Counted from the first letter of the stretch, positions 1-5,367 are shown. The stretch: 5,615 nt of DNA from Candidatus Subteraquimicrobium carltonvillense (GCA_002339355.1 DDKQ01000035.1:1-5615), one strand, 5' to 3'. Program-made: numbers and translations. Notes: generated by a model from the sequence alone, not told the origin.

Positions 1-48
1 TCCTGGCGTTTTAGCGAATAATACTACCAAATCTTCTACAAACTCTTG

Positions 49-63
49 CCTGCCAGCGGCAGG
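49..63. repeat. CCTGCC/GGCAGG palindrome
   Basis: A perfect 6-bp inverted repeat, CCTGCC at 49-54 and GGCAGG at 58-63, with a 3-base loop. It has no T-tract, so it is not a terminator. The same CTGCC/GGCAG theme recurs inside ispE at 3370-3392, which suggests a small dispersed palindromic element. The palindrome is certain; the element status is inferred. Confidence 0.5.
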
Positions 64-86
64 TCTACAAGCTTGGCAACCGAAAG

Positions 87-872
87 ATGAGAAGTGCTGG
101 TTTGGCTACAAATTGTAGCGTTAGGGATATCTTGGAACGAGGATGGGTGAGGTATATGAGGGCAAGTGGTGAGAGGGCTTTGACCAAGGGACCAGGTGCG
201 GCTCTTTATCCAACCGTTGCGCCGGACGAAAGCAAGGTATTTTTCACTTGGGAGGAGAAAGGAAAACCTCTCTGTCTTGCCGAGGTGGGCATCGATGGAA
301 GTGATTTTCACCGGCTTGAATTGGAAACTAATCTTACACCTCGGGGCAACATTTTTGAATGTGTCATGCATACCGCTTTTTCTCCCGATGGAAAGAAAAT
401 TTATCTAGCCCGCATGTTAAGAGATTCATCGGAAAAGCTCGTTGCTAATGTTTTTAACCTTGATTTTGGGGCCAAAGAAGCTCAGCAGGTAACTAAGAAC
501 ACGGAATCCATTACGTATGAGTTGAAAGACGGGCTTACCCATACTACACCTCAGATAGGGGGTCTATCCATCTCGCCGGACGGAACAAAACTTGTTTGCG
601 CCTTTAATTATTACAAGCAGGATAAGCCCCTTGAGGTTCCTGAACCCGACCGCTCCGAGTTAAAGCTTGCAAACACCGATGGTTCGGAGGAGAAATTGCT
701 GGCTACTGCCGAAGGGATTGTAGTGGGAGTTGATTTTTCGCCCGATGATCACTGGATTGCCTATGCAGATAAGGAGAAAGGGGCATTAATCTTAATTGAT
801 ACTGAGGGCAAAGAGAAACACAATCTTTTAACCGATACCAGACTGACCGGCTATATGGATTGGATCAAGTGA
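87..872 (+). CDS. TolB/PD40-type beta-propeller protein, N-terminus uncertain
   Basis: The 261-residue product carries repeated PD40-like propeller strands: YPTVAPDESKVFF (residues 41-53), FSPDGKKIYLA (97-107), SISPDGTKLVCAF (161-173) and DFSPDDHWIAYA (216-227), and it ends on a closing YMDWIK. These motifs belong to TolB-like six-bladed propellers, which bind proteins or ligands, usually outside the cytoplasm. No partner or substrate can be named. Only four full motifs are present, and no signal peptide or membrane segment follows the first ATG, so the protein looks short at its front. ATG 87 has no good ribosome site. GTG 147 and ATG 156 have weak GAGG sites, and the frame is open back to base 15. 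Bases 2-115 in another frame encode a further PD40-like strand, so the gene may begin upstream of the window and be frameshifted. The propeller assignment is firm; the start is not. Confidence 0.72.
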   Translation: MRSAGLATNCSVRDILERGWVRYMRASGERALTKGPGAALYPTVAPDESKVFFTWEEKGKPLCLAEVGIDGSDFHRLELETNLTPRGNIFECVMHTAFSPDGKKIYLARMLRDSSEKLVANVFNLDFGAKEAQQVTKNTESITYELKDGLTHTTPQIGGLSISPDGTKLVCAFNYYKQDKPLEVPEPDRSELKLANTDGSEEKLLATAEGIVVGVDFSPDDHWIAYADKEKGALILIDTEGKEKHNLLTDTRLTGYMDWIK

Positions 873-926
873 ATTCTTATCCTATTCTAAACTTTTGACG
901 ATTGTTTCGATTTTTCTTTGGGCATT

Positions 927-947
927 TCCCGATCGAATTTATCGGGA
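927..947 (+). other. Hairpin upstream of the PEGA gene
   Basis: TCCCGAT (927-933) pairs with ATCGGGA (941-947) around a 7-base loop. There is no following T-tract, so it is not an obvious terminator for the propeller gene. It lies 49 bases before the ATG at 996, within the 123-base gap between the two genes. It could be a leader hairpin, an mRNA-stabilising structure or a dispersed repeat. No convincing promoter was found in the gap: a TTGACG at 895-900 has no matching -10. Confidence 0.45.
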
Positions 948-995
948 GTGGCGATGATCGAAAGACGCATTTGGAGGAGGAAGGAGTGATTCTGA

Positions 996-1706
996 ATGCC
1001 CAGGTGGTTAAGGATTACTTTGGTTTTGCTATCAATTCTCCTTTTTGGAATAGCAGGCTTAATAGCTGGGTATTTTTACCGTGATTATCAGTTCAAGAAA
1101 ACAACCTTATCGGGGGAGATTAAAATAAGTTCGACTCCTACAGGGGCAAAAATCTTCTTGGATGGCAAGAATGTTGGGAAATTAACGCCGGCCACTCTCA
1201 AAAAAATTAAGCCAGGCAAGCACACCATCAAGCTAGCTAAGCAAGGCTTTTTAGAATGGGAGGCTATGATTGAAGTACTGGGTGGAGAAAAAAATTTAGT
1301 CGAGGCCAAACTAGTTAAGAAGGCTGCATTGGAGGGCAAGTTGGAAGGTGGCAGAGAAAGGGAGAAGAAAAAAGCTCCTCTACCACCTGATAATACACCA
1401 CCGCCAACCCCGACGCAGCTTTCTCCACCGAATGGCCAAGCCTATCCAGATTCTCCTGAGGAGATTCAGACTACTTTACAGTGGACCGAGGTTACCGATC
1501 CGAGTGGTGTGACTTATTCGGTTGAACTAGAGTACTTTCAGTTTACGCAGTGGCATCCGTGGAGAACAATTACTGGTTTGACCTCGCCTAGCTATACTTG
1601 GACACTCAAATACGAGACGCAGCGATGGCGGGTTTGGGCTATCGACGGCGCAGGCAACCAAAGTGAGAAAAGTCCCTGGTGGAAAGCACACATTTTCCCT
1701 GATTAA
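996..1706 (+). CDS. Membrane-anchored PEGA and FN3-like domain protein
   Basis: A 236-residue protein. A basic N-terminus (PRWLR) is followed by a single hydrophobic segment at about 7-28 and then YRDYQFKK, which fits an uncleaved anchor with the rest outside. Residues about 42-106 form a PEGA domain (ISSTPTGAKIFLDGKNVG, then TPATLKKIKPGKHTIKL), a small beta fold common in surface proteins. A charged linker (110-127) and a proline-rich linker (128-144) lead to an FN3-like beta domain at about 145-234, with alternating strands, many Trp/Tyr and the phrase WAIDGAGN. The start is ATG 996, with AAGGAG at 981-986 nine bases upstream. It follows the propeller gene by 123 bases on the same strand, so the two may act together at the envelope. 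The exact role is unknown. Confidence 0.82.
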   Translation: MPRWLRITLVLLSILLFGIAGLIAGYFYRDYQFKKTTLSGEIKISSTPTGAKIFLDGKNVGKLTPATLKKIKPGKHTIKLAKQGFLEWEAMIEVLGGEKNLVEAKLVKKAALEGKLEGGREREKKKAPLPPDNTPPPTPTQLSPPNGQAYPDSPEEIQTTLQWTEVTDPSGVTYSVELEYFQFTQWHPWRTITGLTSPSYTWTLKYETQRWRVWAIDGAGNQSEKSPWWKAHIFPD

Positions 1707-1767
1707 TCCAATAGATTAAGCCATAAATTTTGTTTTCAATGAATAGGGTTAGGTGGTTAAGAGATAG

Positions 1768-1796
1768 GTAGTAGCTCTCTTTCGTAGAGCGGCTAC
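1768..1796. other. Hairpin between convergent genes
   Basis: GTAG (1768-1771) and GCTCT (1774-1778) pair with AGAGC (1786-1790) and CTAC (1793-1796), leaving a T-G wobble and one A-G mismatch inside the stem. It sits 61 bases after the PEGA stop and 63 bases before the stop of the minus-strand gene. That position would suit a shared bidirectional terminator, but neither strand shows a clear T-tract after the stem. The structure is visible; the function is inferred. Confidence 0.4.
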
Positions 1797-1858
1797 AAGT
1801 GCGCGGGACGGTAATTCAGGGATATACTAAACTTCTATTGTTAGGTATCACGTGGTTC

Positions 1859-2410
1859 CTAGTCCACTAAAAACGACCAAGCGGAGACTCCAGGCATGCT
1901 CACTTGCGTCGCACCCAGATAAGCATAAGCATAGTAACGGTAAAGTCCGGGGTTTGAGGGGGCAGAAATTTTCTTTTTCCAAATTTCCTGTCCTCCAGAT
2001 GCGGAAACTTTCTCAAGCGAATAGGTTTTCTTAAATCCTTCCCCAACTATTTCCATCTCCACTTTGTCAGCTTTCCGCTCAAGTTCGACGCGGAGAGTCA
2101 TCTCTCCCCCAGGCCCAACTGTCTCAGGTTCTACGCTGCGAGAGAGAATATTGGGTGGTGGGGAAGGAGTTGTCTCCGATTTAGTCTTCTTCTTGGCCTG
2201 TGATTCTAGTTTGGCTATCTTTTTTTCGAGTTCTTGGATTGTTCGTCTGGTTTTTTCGAGCTCGGTTTGATATTGTTTCCTTTCTGTGTGTAGCTTCTGG
2301 TCAAATGAGGATTTTTGCCACCAGAAGACAGATAATCCCAGGATAATTCCAATTGCGAAAGCAAGTAAAACAAAGAGCCATAAGAACTTGTTACCTTGCC
2401 CTTTCTCCAT
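1859..2410 (-). CDS. Single-pass membrane protein with coiled coil and Ig-like domain
   Basis: The 183-residue product has a short polar start (MEKGQGNK), one hydrophobic helix at about 9-31, and then a charged coiled coil at about 36-75 with 3-4 spaced hydrophobic residues (L51, I58, L61, I65, L68). A Ser/Pro-rich linker (78-87) precedes a beta-rich C-terminal domain (88-183) with VGPGGEMTLRVEL and GLYRYYAYAYLG strands, which resembles an Ig-like fold. I do not recognise the family. The plan of anchor, spacer and beta domain outside the membrane matches the convergent PEGA protein, so a cell-surface or secretion-related role is a reasonable guess. The start is supported by AGGGAG just upstream on the minus strand, about 5 bases from the ATG, and by a promoter-like pair 37 bases further out. 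The reading frame is convincing; the function is open. Confidence 0.75.
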   Translation of the reverse strand: MEKGQGNKFLWLFVLLAFAIGIILGLSVFWWQKSSFDQKLHTERKQYQTELEKTRRTIQELEKKIAKLESQAKKKTKSETTPSPPPNILSRSVEPETVGPGGEMTLRVELERKADKVEMEIVGEGFKKTYSLEKVSASGGQEIWKKKISAPSNPGLYRYYAYAYLGATQVSMPGVSAWSFLVD

Positions 2411-2446
2411 GTGTCTCCCTCTATTTGGGAATAGGATCTCACCTAA

Positions 2447-2475
2447 ATTTTAACTTTTGTTTTAATAAAAGTCGA
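2447..2475 (-). promoter_or_regulatory. Putative promoter of the coiled-coil gene
   Basis: On the minus strand, TCGACT (plus-strand 2470-2475, 4 of 6 to TTGACA) lies 17 bases from TAAAAT (2447-2452, 5 of 6 to TATAAT). Transcription would begin near 2440 and give a leader of about 30 bases. It is back to back with the veg promoter. Confidence 0.45.
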
Positions 2476-2545
2476 AAATCAGATATTTATTTGTATTATT
2501 GACGAGTTAGGTCACGAGCTGAACGCTCTCACAGGCTCGGAATGC

Positions 2546-2574
2546 TTGATTTTTCCAACTATTTGGGTTATTAT
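2546..2574 (+). promoter_or_regulatory. veg promoter
   Basis: TTGATT (2546-2551) and TATTAT (2569-2574) are separated by exactly 17 bases, a good sigma-70/sigma-A-type promoter. The start would be near 2581, giving a leader of about 20 bases that contains the AGGAGAGG ribosome site at 2591-2598. In Bacillus subtilis the veg promoter is known to be very strong; similar strength here is inference. Confidence 0.75.
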
Positions 2575-2601
2575 GAGCTTGAATTTTTTTAGGAGAGGGA
2601 A

Positions 2602-2889
2602 ATGAATATTTTCAAGATACCTCGAACGGAGATCGTTGATCGCATTAGAAGCGATCTTGAATGCTTTGTGGGTACTAAAATGAAGCTCCGTGCCAATATC
2701 GGTCGATGTAAGATTGTAGAGAGGGAAGGTGTACTTGAGGAAACCCATCCCAATCTTTTTGTGGTGAGGGTGGAGGAGAAGAAGAACAGGTCAAGGCGGG
2801 TCTCATATAGTTATGCTGATGTGTTGACCAAAACTGTAGAACTCACTCATCCTCAAAGTGGAGAAAAGATTCTTCCATGGCTTCATTAA
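2602..2889 (+). CDS. veg: Veg family protein
   Basis: A 95-residue protein that matches the Veg family over most of its length. Its key features are DRIRSDLECFVGTKMKLRANIGR near the N-terminus, REGVLEETHPNLFVV in the middle and the family hallmark RVSYSYADVLTKTVEL at 65-80. Bacillus Veg is 86 residues, so the size is normal, with about ten extra C-terminal residues (HPQSGEKILPWLH). In B. subtilis Veg is a small protein reported to stimulate biofilm matrix gene expression by opposing SinR; SinR itself is not visible here, so the local role may differ. The start ATG is preceded by AGGAGAGG and a clear promoter, and a strong terminator follows 25 bases after the stop. It is therefore a single-gene transcript just upstream of ispE, as in Firmicutes. 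Confidence 0.93.
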   Translation: MNIFKIPRTEIVDRIRSDLECFVGTKMKLRANIGRCKIVEREGVLEETHPNLFVVRVEEKKNRSRRVSYSYADVLTKTVELTHPQSGEKILPWLH

Positions 2890-2914
2890 TTCTTAAATAA
2901 TCCAAGATATTCTT

Positions 2915-2948
2915 AAAGAGCACAGTTATCTGTGCTCTTTCATTTATG
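2915..2948 (+). terminator. Rho-independent terminator after veg
   Basis: A perfect 11-bp stem, AAAGAGCACAG (2915-2925) with CTGTGCTCTTT (2930-2940), a TTAT loop, and a T-rich tail (TTTCATTT) at its 3' side. It lies 25 bases after the veg stop. The A-run and T-run flanking the stem mean it could also work on the other strand. Confidence 0.9.
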
Positions 2949-2967
2949 CGGCAAAATCATGGCGATT

Positions 2968-2983
2968 GTGTAGCGACGTAAAG
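2968..2983 (+). repeat. 16-bp direct repeat, left copy
   Basis: GTGTAGCGACGTAAAG, identical to 3181-3196. The two copies flank 197 bases of non-coding sequence between the veg terminator and ispE. They could be a target-site duplication, a recombination scar or members of a dispersed repeat family. Confidence 0.8.
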
Positions 2984-2984
2984 C

Positions 2985-3021
2985 GAGTGGACATCCTCGA
3001 GCAAGAAATAAGAACTGAGAG
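2985..3021 (+). repeat. Partial copy of the ispE 3' end
   Basis: The first 21 bases match 4099-4119 at 20 positions. The similarity continues, with a 2-base gap, through AAGAAC and GAGAG to about 3021/4133. Translated in the same phase, this copy reads VDILEQEIRTERS, compared with VDILEQGKNRER at the IspE C-terminus. It has no start codon or upstream ispE sequence, so it is a relic or a repeat unit, not a gene. Confidence 0.7.
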
Positions 3022-3070
3022 GAGTCACAACTGCAAGTGGCATGGTTAAAGAGGTAAAACCAGTCAAAGT

Positions 3071-3106
3071 CAAAAACCAAAATGTGAGCACAAAACATGG
3101 TTTTTG
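3071..3106. repeat. 9-bp inverted repeat around a TGTG-AG-CACA core
   Basis: CAAAAACCA (3071-3079) is perfectly complementary to TGGTTTTTG (3098-3106). The 18-base loop contains TGTGAGCACA (3083-3092), itself a 4+4 palindrome. The stem is AT-rich and is not followed by a T-run, so it does not read as a terminator. It could be an operator or an RNA leader structure. Confidence 0.5.
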
Positions 3107-3109
3107 CTG

Positions 3110-3163
3110 CACCCCTGGGATGAGAGTAGGGGGTGACAGCGAACGAAGTGAGCGTCCTCACCC
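3110..3163 (+). other. Two mutually exclusive hairpins upstream of ispE
   Basis: CACCCC (3110-3115) can pair with GGGGTG (3130-3135), while GGGTGA (3131-3136) can pair with TCACCC (3158-3163); both need the G-run at 3131-3135. A third small hairpin, GTGAG (3148-3152) with CTCAC (3157-3161), competes with the second. The block ends 40 bases before the ispE start. It could be a leader switch, or simply GC-rich repeat sequence. Confidence 0.35.
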
Positions 3164-3180
3164 GTACTGGTAGGAACGCC

Positions 3181-3196
3181 GTGTAGCGACGTAAAG
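3181..3196 (+). repeat. 16-bp direct repeat, right copy, overlapping the ispE ribosome site
   Basis: Identical to 2968-2983. Its last bases form the start of AAAGGAGG (3193-3200), the ispE Shine-Dalgarno sequence. The left copy continues as AAAGCGAG instead and lacks the site. Confidence 0.8.
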
Positions 3197-3203
3197 GAGG
3201 GTA

Positions 3204-4151
3204 ATGGTGAAATCCCTCAAGCTTAAAGCGTACGCCAAGATAAACTTATATTTGGATATTTTAGGAAGACGTGCCGATGGGTATCATGATATACAATCCA
3301 TCATGCAAACTCTCGAACTCTCGGATACTCTTTTGATTTTCGAGCACTCAAGGATCGAGGTTACCGTGTCTGCCCCGCCTACCGGGGGGCAGGCCGACAG
3401 GCAGGTATGCGACTCCTCTTTCCTTTCACCGGATAGGAATCTAATATGGCAGGCTGCGAAGCTCCTCCAAGAACGTTACGAAATAAAGCGGGGTGCTCTA
3501 ATTAAACTCATTAAAAATATCCCAATGGCTGCTGGTCTTGGGGGTGGAAGCGCTGATGCCGCAGCCATTTTAATTGGTTTAAATCTTCTGTGGCATCTCA
3601 ATCTCTCCCTCGGTCGGCTTCAAAAATTGGGAGAGGATTTGGGGTCAGATGTCCCCTTTTGTGTGAGAGGAGGAACGGTCCTCGTTGAGGGTAAAGGCGA
3701 AAGGCTTACTCCCCTCCCATATCTTCCCAGAGCCTCCGTGGTTATCGCCAGACCCTCTTTTGAATTACCCACCTCTCGGGTGTATTCGGAGTTTGACCAA
3801 GGTGATACCGCTCCTCTTTCGAGACTTTCCTTAATGCTTAAAGCGATACACGACAAGGATATGAAGGAAATCTGCTCAAATTTAGCCAATATTTTGGAGA
3901 GACCCGTGTTTCGTCATCACCCTGAGGTACGGAGACTTAAGGAGACTGCCATCTCAGCGGGGGCATTGGGTGCCTTGATGACTGGTAGCGGACCCAGTGT
4001 ATTTGCGATAGTCGATTCGGAGACGATGACTAAGAAGGTCGCCGGTGAGCTGAGCAAGATTTGCCCCACGGTCATTACCACTGCCTTTTATATGCAAGGA
4101 GTAGACATCCTCGAGCAAGGCAAGAACCGAGAGAGGCTAAAACATTTTTGA
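3204..4151 (+). CDS. ispE: 4-diphosphocytidyl-2-C-methyl-D-erythritol kinase
   Basis: This GHMP-family kinase phosphorylates CDP-methylerythritol with ATP, the fourth step of the cytosolic MEP route to isoprenoid precursors. Its 315 residues include the substrate-binding start AYAKINLYLDILGRRADGYH (9-28, Lys12), the ATP loop PMAAGLGGGSADAA (107-120), the catalytic-Asp motif LGSDVPF (Asp149) and the C-terminal GHMP motif GALMTGSGPSVF (256-267). The family is usually about 280-290 long. The excess includes a Pro/Gly/Gln-rich stretch (about 56-74) encoded by a CTGCC/GGCAG palindrome, and a tail (300-315) whose DNA recurs upstream. AAAGGAGG at 3193-3200 is only 3 bases from ATG 3204 but 6 from GTG 3207, so the true start may be one codon later. 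It heads an operon with the next two genes. No clear promoter was found between the veg terminator and this gene. Confidence 0.96.
   Translation: MVKSLKLKAYAKINLYLDILGRRADGYHDIQSIMQTLELSDTLLIFEHSRIEVTVSAPPTGGQADRQVCDSSFLSPDRNLIWQAAKLLQERYEIKRGALIKLIKNIPMAAGLGGGSADAAAILIGLNLLWHLNLSLGRLQKLGEDLGSDVPFCVRGGTVLVEGKGERLTPLPYLPRASVVIARPSFELPTSRVYSEFDQGDTAPLSRLSLMLKAIHDKDMKEICSNLANILERPVFRHHPEVRRLKETAISAGALGALMTGSGPSVFAIVDSETMTKKVAGELSKICPTVITTAFYMQGVDILEQGKNRERLKHF
3370..3410. repeat. GC-rich palindromic element inside ispE
   Basis: CTGCCCC (3370-3376) is complementary to GGGGCAG (3386-3392), followed by GCCGACAGGCAGGT at 3393-3406. The stretch is in frame and falls between the strand EVTV and the conserved PDRNLIWQAAKLL, where IspE proteins usually have a short variable loop. 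Its composition differs from the surrounding gene. It appears to be a small palindrome tolerated in a loop, similar in theme to 49-63. Confidence 0.55.
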
Positions 4152-4192
4152 GCAAATAGTGGGAAAGATTCAAAGCTAGGGGAGTGTTTGGA

Positions 4193-4951
4193 ATGAAGGT
4201 AGACGCCCTTATATTAGCTGGAGGAAGCTTGAAGGGCATATCGGGCGAGGATAAAGTATCCAAAGCGCTCATAGAGATAGAGGGGAAACCCATGATCGAG
4301 TACGTAATAGATGTACTTAAGGATTGTCCGGAAATCGGAAGAATGGTCGTGGTCATCCCCTCCAATGCCCCTTTGGGAAATTGGGCTCAAAGGGTTGATC
4401 GGGTTTTGTTCAAGGGTGGTTCCTTGACCGAAAATATTGAAGCTGGAATGGAATATTTGGGCAAGGATCAACCGATACTCGTGCTCTCCTCGGATATTCC
4501 TTTAATCACCCCGGAGGCTATAGGTGATTTTCTGAACCGATGCTTAGGGAGAGAAAGTTGCGTCTATTATCCCATCATCTCCCGAGAAGAAGTCGAAAAG
4601 CGCTTTCCCGGTACCCAAAGGACCTACGCCGCTCTCAAGGAAGGTACATTCACCGGAGGGAATATAGCTTTGATTGATCCTCAGGTCATAAGGGATAATA
4701 GAGAGCTTCTGGAAAGATTGTATAATCTTCGAAAAAGTCCCTTTCAATTGGTTCGGGTATTGGGATTCAGATTTATCTTAAAATTTTTACTCCGGAGATT
4801 AACCATAGGGGAATTAGAGGAGAAGGCATCTCACCTCATCCGGACCAGGGGATGTGCGATCATCACACCCTTTCCAGAAATAGGTGTGGATGTCGATAAG
4901 GATAGCGATTTAGAACTCGTGAGGAGAATATTGTCTGGAAAGGAGGAGTAA
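4193..4951 (+). CDS. MobA-like nucleotidyltransferase family protein
   Basis: A 252-residue protein with a Rossmann-like nucleotidyltransferase fold: nucleotide loop VDALILAGGSLKG (3-15), KALIEIEGKPMIEYVID (24-40, Lys24), metal-binding SSDIPLIT (99-106, Asp101), GGNIALIDP (155-163), and a C-terminal GVDVDKDSDLELV (231-243) of the kind seen in MobA/GlmU-like enzymes. The family transfers NMP to a sugar, alcohol or cofactor phosphate; this substrate is not evident. The usual Arg of GxGxR is absent (GGSLKG). ATG 4193 is preferred over GTG 4184 because AGGGGAG (4178-4184) lies 8 bases upstream of it and would run into the GTG. It lies 41 bases after ispE and overlaps ridA by one base. In Bacillus this slot is held by purR. 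A link to MEP or cell-wall precursors is possible but unproven. Confidence 0.85.
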   Translation: MKVDALILAGGSLKGISGEDKVSKALIEIEGKPMIEYVIDVLKDCPEIGRMVVVIPSNAPLGNWAQRVDRVLFKGGSLTENIEAGMEYLGKDQPILVLSSDIPLITPEAIGDFLNRCLGRESCVYYPIISREEVEKRFPGTQRTYAALKEGTFTGGNIALIDPQVIRDNRELLERLYNLRKSPFQLVRVLGFRFILKFLLRRLTIGELEEKASHLIRTRGCAIITPFPEIGVDVDKDSDLELVRRILSGKEE

Positions 4952-5334
4952 TGAAAGTTGTAATAATCACCGAAGATGCTCCCCTACCGGTGGGTCCTTA
5001 CTCCCAAGCCATAAAAGCCAATGGCTTTATTTTTGTCTCAGGGCAGATACCGCTGCACCACTTGACCGGGGAGATCGTTGAGGGAAGTATCGAGGAACAA
5101 ACGAGGCAAGTTTTGAGGAATTTGGAAGCGATCCTGGTGGCTGGGGATAGTTCTTTGGCGAAGGTGGTCAAAATTTCCGTTTTTCTAAAGGATATCAACG
5201 ATTTTGCCACCGTCAACTCCGTATTTCAGGAATTTTTCAAGCAGGAAGCACCGGCTCGGGAGACCATGGAGGTATCCAATCTTCCCAAGGGGGCAAAAAT
5301 TGAAATTTCAGCCATCGCGGTAGTGGATTCCTAA
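4951..5334 (+). CDS. ridA: RidA family reactive intermediate/imine deaminase
   Basis: RidA hydrolyses reactive enamines and imines, such as 2-aminoacrylate released by PLP enzymes, to ketoacids and ammonia. It is a cytosolic trimer with its active sites between subunits. The 127 residues match the family closely: LPVGPYSQAIK (12-22, Tyr17), FVSGQIPL (28-35), EEQTRQVLRNLEAIL (48-62), VVKISVFLKDINDF (72-85), and APARETMEVSNLPKGAKIEISAIA (100-123), which carries Arg103, the equivalent of the substrate-binding Arg105 of E. coli RidA, and Glu118. The start ATG shares its A with the preceding stop (TAATG). AAAGGAGG at 4939-4946 sits inside the upstream gene, so translation is probably coupled. The order ispE-x-ridA is the Firmicutes ispE-purR-yabJ arrangement with a different middle gene. 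No hairpin terminator is evident after the stop. Confidence 0.96.
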   Translation: MKVVIITEDAPLPVGPYSQAIKANGFIFVSGQIPLHHLTGEIVEGSIEEQTRQVLRNLEAILVAGDSSLAKVVKISVFLKDINDFATVNSVFQEFFKQEAPARETMEVSNLPKGAKIEISAIAVVDS

Positions 5335-5367
5335 TCTAATGATGTCCTCTTCCATTCAATATTAAAT

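Noticed and set aside
895..923. Promoter for the PEGA gene from TTGACG at 895
   Set aside because: The bases 16-18 downstream (TTTGGGC region) do not resemble a -10.
954..989. 11-codon leader ORF (MIERRIWRRKE) before the PEGA gene
   Set aside because: No ribosome site of its own, and it simply reads the purine-rich Shine-Dalgarno region.
902..1084. 60-residue ORF overlapping the PEGA start
   Set aside because: Out of frame with the clear membrane anchor of the PEGA protein; a shadow of the hairpin and the gene start.
2515..2539. CGAGC/GCTCG hairpin upstream of veg
   Set aside because: Five base pairs with a 15-base loop, upstream of the -35 and so not in the veg transcript; likely chance.
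2940..3161. 73-residue minus-strand ORF across the same gap
   Set aside because: It covers the inverted repeats and direct repeats, resembles no family I know and has no promoter or ribosome site.
3042..3173. 43-codon plus-strand ORF in the veg-ispE gap (MVKEVKPVKVK...)
   Set aside because: No ribosome site, unrecognised sequence, and its 3' half is read from repeat-like DNA (SERSER).
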